Both the position numbers and the translations under genes were made by a program. A stretch of 64,000 bases of DNA, taken from IMG/VR virus record IMGVR_UViG_3300025913_000022, positions 62,001-126,000 of that record; one strand, written 5' to 3'. A model generated the notes under the pieces. The model saw nothing but the letters and a program-made list of their open reading frames with translations, had not been told where the DNA came from and searched no databases. This document shows positions 60,722-64,000 of this stretch, piece by piece; the first letter of the stretch is position 1, and every line of letters begins with the position of its first letter. Source of the stretch: a virus.

Positions 60722-61314
60722 ACTTTAAATCTCCTTCCTATATGTTGGTTATACTTAGTTACTGTTTTTGTGTTGTCCGAATATCCATCATGTTGAAGAG
60801 CTACAAATGGATAAGTGCAATAAGATTTAGCGTTTCCAAAATTAGGTACTGTCAACCAAAAATCCAAGTTATATGTTTCATCCGCTGATAAAAATTTATC
60901 ATAAAACTTTTCTTTTACAATGTAACAGTGTAGCCCGCTTAATTTTTCTGTAGCATGTGCAAGAGTATCTGTTATTGGTTGAAACACTCCGTCATAACAA
61001 CCTGCAAAAAACAGATCACCATCGGCAGGCATGTTCTCGTATTCTGTTAAAAAGCGCTTAAAACTTTTATCACATACAAACCAAACATCATCTTCAAGTA
61101 TACATACTTCTTTTGCACCGGCATCCTTAGCTTTTTGCACACACATTTTATGTGATTGTGAGATGCCACGTTGAGGGAATTTAGGGACCATGATTGCTTT
61201 TACTATCTCAGCATCAAGCATCTCTTCGCAATGTTGCGTTTGAACTTCCAACTCTTTCATTAGTCGTTCTCTGCGCGCTGTATTTTCTATATTATGAATT
61301 ATGTATGTCAGCAT
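60703..61314 (-). CDS. Glycosyltransferase family 25 (LPS-type), 203 aa
   Basis: The start YIIHNIENTARRERLMKEL and the EVCILEDDVWF box (about 67-77) are characteristic of GT25. HKMCVQKAKDAG and HCYIVKEKFYDKFL fit later conserved regions. These enzymes decorate LPS or other glycans with galactose or related sugars. Overlaps the next gene by 19 bases. Confidence 0.82.
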   Translation of the reverse strand: MLTYIIHNIENTARRERLMKELEVQTQHCEEMLDAEIVKAIMVPKFPQRGISQSHKMCVQKAKDAGAKEVCILEDDVWFVCDKSFKRFLTEYENMPADGDLFFAGCYDGVFQPITDTLAHATEKLSGLHCYIVKEKFYDKFLSADETYNLDFWLTVPNFGNAKSYCTYPFVALQHDGYSDNTKTVTKYNQHIGRRFKVWNCQF

Positions 61315-61317
61315 AGT

Positions 61318-61641
61318 TTATTCTTTAATCATTTTTATACCACCTAGCGGCTTTAAACAATCCATAATTAGTTTTCTCACAAAAATTTCGAAATTTTCTC
61401 GTGAGTTTAATTCCATTTCTTTTTCAACAGGAATATTTTCATAGTGTTGTTCTGCTTCTGAGGACCATAATCTCATTCCTAAAAATAAGATGGTATGATT
61501 ATTACCTGTAGAAGTTAAAACTAAACAACGAATGCAATTCTCAGGTGGTATACCTGTTATTTCACCCATTTGTTTTGCCATTTCCAAGTTGAGGTCTTCA
61601 ACCATCATGGATGCCATATTTAAGTCTAATAAACTACTCAT
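61318..61641 (-). CDS. Hypothetical protein, 107 aa
   Basis: Soluble alpha/beta protein without a recognised motif. It overlaps the preceding gene by eight bases. Confidence 0.5.
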   Translation of the reverse strand: MSSLLDLNMASMMVEDLNLEMAKQMGEITGIPPENCIRCLVLTSTGNNHTILFLGMRLWSSEAEQHYENIPVEKEMELNSRENFEIFVRKLIMDCLKPLGGIKMIKE

Positions 61642-61930
61642 CTTTAAGTTTTTTAATTAATTGATCTGCTACCTCCAAAGCATAATCAGCAGCTAACTCT
61701 GCTGTGACGCGCGCATCTGCGGTTTTGATTATTACTCCTGATGCGATTTCCATTCGCAATTTTTCGTAATCAATTTTTGATTCTGTTGGGTTGTTTTCTT
61801 TTTTACCTGTTTGGTGTTCAGCCCACTTTTTAAGTTGTTCAGGTAATTCACCTAAATACTTTACCGGGCATTTTCTGATACTCTTAATGAGCTCTTCCGC
61901 TGTAAATTCTAAATACTCTTCGCCTTTCAT
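61634..61930 (-). CDS. Hypothetical protein, 98 aa
   Basis: Charged, helical small protein with an amphipathic end (VTAELAADYALEVADQLIKKL). No family recognised. Eight bases overlap with the next gene. Confidence 0.5.
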   Translation of the reverse strand: MKGEEYLEFTAEELIKSIRKCPVKYLGELPEQLKKWAEHQTGKKENNPTESKIDYEKLRMEIASGVIIKTADARVTAELAADYALEVADQLIKKLKDE

Positions 61931-61937
61931 CTTTTTT

Positions 61938-62414
61938 TTAAATTAATTTATAAATTCCTAACTCTACGAGTTGTTTGACTGTATATGTGACTAACTCATC
62001 CTTTGCCATTACTGTTTGGTTAACCCCGTAACCAAGTTGAATTAACAATTGATGTTGTTTATCTAACATACCTTTTGTTGGAATATGATCTGTATAAGGC
62101 TGTCCACCGAAAGAATGTCTAATGACTAAAATATCATTTGAAATTTTTATTTCTTCTATGTGAGTAGGATGAGCATGAAATCCTAAATTAGTAACCGATA
62201 ATAATTTTTTAGCATCTTCTTGGGTTAATTTAGATAAATCTTTCACATTTATAAAACAACCATCGTATGCTTTTTCATCCATTCTTAAAGCACCACAATC
62301 ACCATAATCTAATGTTGTAGAAGAATAGCCGCTTAATTCAAAATCATCTTTTAAAGTGATTTTAACTACTCCTACATAAGGAGCATATATAATTGCTTTT
62401 AATTCGTTTTTCAT
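61938..62414 (-). CDS. Hypothetical protein, 158 aa
   Basis: Beta-rich protein with a conserved-looking GFHAHPTHIEEI segment (about 98-109). Its ATG (62412-62414) overlaps the TGA at 62411-62413 that closes the alternative frame of the preceding cysteine-cluster gene, which shows where that gene really ended. Confidence 0.55.
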   Translation of the reverse strand: MKNELKAIIYAPYVGVVKITLKDDFELSGYSSTTLDYGDCGALRMDEKAYDGCFINVKDLSKLTQEDAKKLLSVTNLGFHAHPTHIEEIKISNDILVIRHSFGGQPYTDHIPTKGMLDKQHQLLIQLGYGVNQTVMAKDELVTYTVKQLVELGIYKLI

Positions 62415-62520
62415 TTCTTTGAAAGTTTACTTGCGATTCTTAAAACAGTTTCTGCGTTGTCTGGATTTAACCATTCTTTTGCTACAGCCCACCCTAATGA
62501 TTTCTTAGGAACAAAATTCC
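62411..62520 (-). pseudogene. Out-of-frame C-terminal end of the YkgJ-like gene
   Basis: In the other frame this stretch reads FVPKKSLGWAVAKEWLNPD and then ETVLRIASKL, a natural-looking C-terminus that is closed by TGA at 62411-62413. It has no start of its own. Removing one T from the TTTT run on the coding strand (62513-62516 on the plus strand) would join it in frame to the upstream gene. Confidence 0.65.
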
Positions 62521-62861
62521 ACCTTAGTTGAATGATGCGATAGTTTACCTTCAGTGGGTTTTAATCCTAAGTCATGAAGTTTACATAAACCATTTTCGAA
62601 CAGAACACAATGACCTTTTTGTACATCATACTCTAATTGAAACATAGGTACAATGTCTTCAGTAACTCTCATCAGTATACCAGCTGCCCAATCTGTAGGG
62701 AAAACTTTATCTCCATAACCAGCATCAATTATCTTTTCGATGTCATCTGGTGTACCTAAACATGGAGAAACGGTGCATTGTTTTTTACAATCGTTACACT
62801 TGCACGATACTGGTTTCCTTCCTGTTTTTCTAATAATTTTTGCGAATGTCGATTCAGGCAT
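62505..62861 (-). CDS. YkgJ-like cysteine-cluster protein, probably frameshifted
   Basis: The start used is the ATG at 62859-62861, eight bases inside the upstream gene; an ATG further upstream (62931-62933) adds a Lys-rich extension. The protein has CKCNDCKKQCTVSPC, then CVLFENGLCKLHDLGLKPTEG, the cysteine-cluster layout of YkgJ relatives. The frame ends soon after the family core at STKVEFCS, and the expected rest lies in another frame. It is either a mutated gene or an assembly indel. Confidence 0.62.
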   Translation of the reverse strand: MPESTFAKIIRKTGRKPVSCKCNDCKKQCTVSPCLGTPDDIEKIIDAGYGDKVFPTDWAAGILMRVTEDIVPMFQLEYDVQKGHCVLFENGLCKLHDLGLKPTEGKLSHHSTKVEFCS

Positions 62862-63324
62862 GTTTTTTTCTATTTTGTTGGATTTGAATTTCTTTTCTAA
62901 CCTTTTGATAAAACTCAGTAATAAATTTATCACCGAGCTCTAACAAATTACTTATCTTTTTTGACGAATGAATAGTAAGAGCACTATCACCAATTCCTAA
63001 ATGGTCCACCATCATCTTTGCTGTGAAACCCATCTCTTTGGCTAAAGCAAAATACATCTGTCTACATAGCACAACCTCTTTGAGTTTAATCTTTTTTCCA
63101 ATGTGGTATTTCGCAAAGACTTCAGGATAATACACCTTACCTACTTCATTGCAGGCATCCTGCAACTCAACAAGTGAAACATCATTTAGTACATGTTTGT
63201 TTGGTGAATCTTTCCTGATGTCAAAAATTACGTGAGGTCTTATACCAAATTCTCTAAAAAACTCTTCTCTAAAGTTGTATGCTTTCTCGTTTGCTTTTTT
63301 TACTCTTTCCTGCTGCGCGTCCAT
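62854..63324 (-). CDS. Protein with DnaA domain IV-like DNA-binding region, 156 aa
   Basis: Residues about 81-124 read LKEVVLCRQMYFALAKEMGF, then MMVDHLGIGDSALTIHSSKKI. This matches the DnaA C-terminal domain: a VxxxRQxxxxLxRE helix, then the GxxDHSTVxHxxxKI recognition helix, here GDSALTIHSSKKI. The AAA+ domain of DnaA is absent. It may bind an origin or a phage operator. Confidence 0.7.
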   Translation of the reverse strand: MDAQQERVKKANEKAYNFREEFFREFGIRPHVIFDIRKDSPNKHVLNDVSLVELQDACNEVGKVYYPEVFAKYHIGKKIKLKEVVLCRQMYFALAKEMGFTAKMMVDHLGIGDSALTIHSSKKISNLLELGDKFITEFYQKVRKEIQIQQNRKKHA

Positions 63325-63327
63325 AGT

Positions 63328-64000
63328 TTATCCTAAGAATTTTTGTCCTGATTCTGCAATACGTTTAATTTGTTCTGGATCTGTAAAATCTTTAATTTTT
63401 TCATTAATTGTACAAATAGATTTAATCATATTTACAAATAATCGAGCAATGGCTTCTGTATATTCTATTTCTTTAACCTCACTTGAACTATTCGGAGCCA
63501 TGTGAACGACTGAACATAACCATTCTAATTCAGGTTTATTTTCACAATCATCTGCATCTACTAATTCCTTTTCTACTTTTATTTTACCACTTTTAAATTT
63601 ATATACTTTTTTAAAATAAGGTTTAACATATACTTCTAAACTATAGTTACCCATATTATTAGTATCTAATCTACTATTTCCAGAATACCATTTATAATTT
63701 TCCGTTTTTGTAAATTTATGTCTACCGTTTGGGACTATGTTTTTATCTGGATCTAAACAATAAGAACAAGCCGTGGATATTTGATATTCTATAATTACTG
63801 TATCACTAATTAATGTTTTAGTCATATAATCTTTACACATATCAAGAACCTTTTTGTTTAATTCAGGTAAACTACTTGCTTCAAAAAACCCATGTTTTCT
63901 TTGTAAATTATATCCCATTTTAAAACCAGCTGCGACGAATAAAGCTACTATATTATCAGGTAACATTGTAGTAAAACTACCATCAAAATTTACATATACC
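63328..64000 (-). CDS. Hypothetical protein, 5' part outside the window
   Basis: The first ATG in view is at 63964-63966, but the frame is open to the window edge and reads VYVNFDGSFTT just before it, so the gene probably starts further upstream. The protein is soluble with Cys pairs (SYC, DDCEN) and no recognised family. It is co-oriented with the following genes. Confidence 0.55.
   Translation of the reverse strand, partial: VYVNFDGSFTTMLPDNIVALFVAAGFKMGYNLQRKHGFFEASSLPELNKKVLDMCKDYMTKTLISDTVIIEYQISTACSYCLDPDKNIVPNGRHKFTKTENYKWYSGNSRLDTNNMGNYSLEVYVKPYFKKVYKFKSGKIKVEKELVDADDCENKPELEWLCSVVHMAPNSSSEVKEIEYTEAIARLFVNMIKSICTINEKIKDFTDPEQIKRIAESGQKFLG

Noticed and set aside
1-64000. CRISPR array, rRNA or tRNA genes
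   Set aside because: No regular spaced direct repeats and no recognisable tRNA or rRNA stretches were seen when reading the window; a covariance-model scan would be decisive.

Overview
The window looks like part of a large tailed phage that infects a Bacteroidota host, and most resembles a crAss-like phage (Crassvirales). Four signs point this way. Very long plus-strand ORFs follow one another, including a 3089-residue protein with the DxDxD motif of crAss-like virion RNA polymerases. A family B DNA polymerase sits with primase, helicase, SSB and resolvase genes on the other strand. Several start sites are preceded by the Bacteroidota promoter pattern TTTG-N19/20-TAnnTTTG, and Shine-Dalgarno sequences are largely absent. 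Secreted small proteins carry Bacteroidota-style lipoboxes. No capsid, portal or terminase gene is visible, so this is only part of the genome.

Layout. 1-23.0 kb (plus strand): a partial gene, then giant virion/cargo proteins of 951, 1499, 3089 and 1909 residues and a small gene, almost without gaps. The 1499-residue protein contains a histidine-phosphatase domain. The 3089- and 1909-residue proteins each carry an HExxH metallopeptidase-like motif. 23.0-46.5 kb (minus strand): tightly packed replication, recombination and metabolism genes. They include a sigma-region-4-like protein, small unknowns, DNA polymerase B, an endonuclease VII-like HNH protein, a NAMPT-like and a PRPP-synthetase-like enzyme around a HAD phosphatase, a RuvC-like resolvase, primase, dNMP kinase, SSB-like protein, an SPFH lipoprotein, a DEDD exonuclease and a DnaB-like helicase. 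HNH or homing-type endonucleases interrupt the series.

46.5-50.7 kb is an accessory region of mixed strand. It holds an IS1-family transposase, a decayed second transposase end that runs into a DUF3307 gene, and a structured element of about 200 bases with its own promoter ahead of a lipoprotein gene. It also holds a conserved-looking microprotein gene and a holin/spanin-like lysis cassette in overlapping frames. 50.6-64 kb (nearly all minus strand): small unknowns, two YkgJ-like cysteine-cluster proteins, and a glycan cassette of six glycosyltransferase-like enzymes, two methyltransferases and one acetyltransferase. A nucleotidyltransferase and a protein resembling the DnaA DNA-binding domain follow.

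How the parts may fit together: the virion RNA polymerase would enter with the DNA and start early transcription, while host-type promoters, including one just before the giant virion genes, suggest that host RNA polymerase also serves the phage. The phosphoribosyltransferase-like pair matches the gene content of the NARP1 NAD+ reconstitution pathway, which rebuilds NAD+ from ADP-ribose and nicotinamide after NAD+-depleting host defences act. That assignment is the most interesting functional prediction here, but rests on homology and gene pairing alone.
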